A DNA stretch of 64,000 nucleotides, taken from NCBI GenBank assembly GCA_964410735.1, contig CAYPIF010000052.1:1-64000 (forward strand). The letters run 5' to 3'. This DNA comes from EX4572-165 sp964410735. Lineage in GTDB: Archaea; Thermoplasmatota; E2; DHVEG-1. Made by a program: the position numbers and the translations under genes. The notes under the pieces are model-generated. The model saw nothing but the letters and a program-made list of their open reading frames with translations. It was not told the DNA's origin and did not search any database. This document shows positions 63,678 to 64,000 of this stretch, in pieces; positions within the stretch are counted from its first letter, which is position 1, and each line of letters begins with the position of its first letter.

Positions 63678-64000
63678 TTAATTTGAAGGTATGTTCTGTA
63701 ATTGGTAGCTTCCTTCTTTTACAGGCGGTTCGTTATCCTCCCAACGATATAAGGTGAAATGAAGGGTTGTCCCTTTCCCGGTTCCCTCGCTTTCAGCCCA
63801 TATCCTCCCCTGATGTTTTTCGATGATCCGTTTACAGATGGTCATCCCTAACCCACTACTGTCGAAATCATGTCTTGAATCATCTGCCTTGTAGAACTCA
63901 TCAAAGATATGATTTATTTGTTCAGGACTCATGCCCATCCCATTATCTTTGATCGATATCGTGCATGTTCTTTCATTGGTTGATGAATACAAACTGATCA
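63678..64000 (-). CDS. Sensor histidine kinase, C-terminal part (cut by window edge)
   Basis: The visible 107 codons are the ATP-binding end of a histidine kinase. ISIKDNGMGMSPEQINHIFDEF carries the N/G1 boxes, then SSGLGMTICKRIIEKHQGRIW and GKGTTLHFTLY the G2 box. The frame is open to the window edge, so the sensor and dimerisation parts lie outside. The tail after the catalytic fold (EDNEPPVKEGSYQLQ) is short. Function depends on the missing sensor domain. Confidence 0.9.
   Translation of the reverse strand, partial: ISLYSSTNERTCTISIKDNGMGMSPEQINHIFDEFYKADDSRHDFDSSGLGMTICKRIIEKHQGRIWAESEGTGKGTTLHFTLYRWEDNEPPVKEGSYQLQNIPSN

Noticed and set aside
1..64000. CRISPR array, insertion sequence or prophage
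   Set aside because: No regularly spaced direct repeats, transposase, integrase or phage structural gene was seen. The broken genes show point lesions, not insertions.

Overview
The window is archaeal. It carries genes found only or mainly in Archaea: diphthine synthase, isopentenyl phosphate kinase, archaeal-type GluRS, aEF1B with its small zinc-finger neighbour, DUF357, RNA 2'-phosphotransferase and HerA. Several genes have a TATA box about 26 bases before an ATG with no leader, while others have GGAGG/GGTGAG-type ribosome binding sites. The base composition is AT-rich. The many secreted cysteine peptidases of clan CD (two C25 gingipain-type, one caspase/legumain-type), other exported repeat proteins, a glycogen cluster and no visible respiratory or methanogenic genes suggest an anaerobic, protein-degrading, Thermoplasmatota-like sediment archaeon (MBG-D type). 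That placement is an inference from gene content only.

Layout. 1-480: a possible structured RNA and terminator-like hairpin. 0.5-4.5 kb (minus): transglutaminase-like lipoprotein, HerA ATPase with an unexpected C-terminal four-cysteine Fe-S-type motif, and dphB. 4.5-6.5 kb (plus): cation/Ca2+ exchanger and presenilin-like protease, both apparently leaderless. 6.5-19 kb is an exported-protein block: caspase-like peptidase, a broken zinc metallopeptidase, a rhomboid with zinc ribbon, a 1254-residue lamin-tail/CARDB/phospholipase-D protein, tRNA-Cys, a C25 peptidase and a PQQ-type beta-propeller. 19-32 kb is housekeeping and membrane transport: thiC, a DMT transporter fused to an Lrp/AsnC sensory domain beside a free copy of that domain, M29 aminopeptidase, purF, SAM hydrolase-like protein, DUF357, a regulator plus RND exporter with a clear palindromic operator, rpiA, kptA and tRNA-Lys.

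32.4-38.8 kb holds a glycogen cluster: a tandem winged-helix protein, GT4 glycogen-synthase-like enzyme, GH57 amylase, debranching enzyme and convergent glucan phosphorylase with a 17-bp palindrome at its promoter. 39.3-43.9 kb is an isoprenoid operon (isopentenyl phosphate kinase, type 2 IPP isomerase, prenyl diphosphate synthase) running into gltX. 44.6-52.7 kb (minus) holds aEF1B, its zinc-finger partner, and a surface-glycan block (flippase-like protein, large alpha/alpha-barrel protein, three glycosyltransferases). 52.8-64 kb: pyrF, a strongly folded intergenic region that is probably a non-coding RNA, a secreted beta-rich protein, a second C25 peptidase, an M28 peptidase pseudogene, a second tandem winged-helix protein, a C39-like secreted peptidase, a YgjP-type metalloprotein, a winged-helix sensor and the end of a histidine kinase.

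Together the genes describe a cell that digests external protein, stores glucan, and makes isoprenoid lipids and surface glycans. The points most worth following up are the transporter-RAM fusion, the HerA cysteine cluster, the structured RNA at 53.65-53.95 kb, the two recently broken secreted peptidases, and the operators at 27.8 and 38.9 kb.
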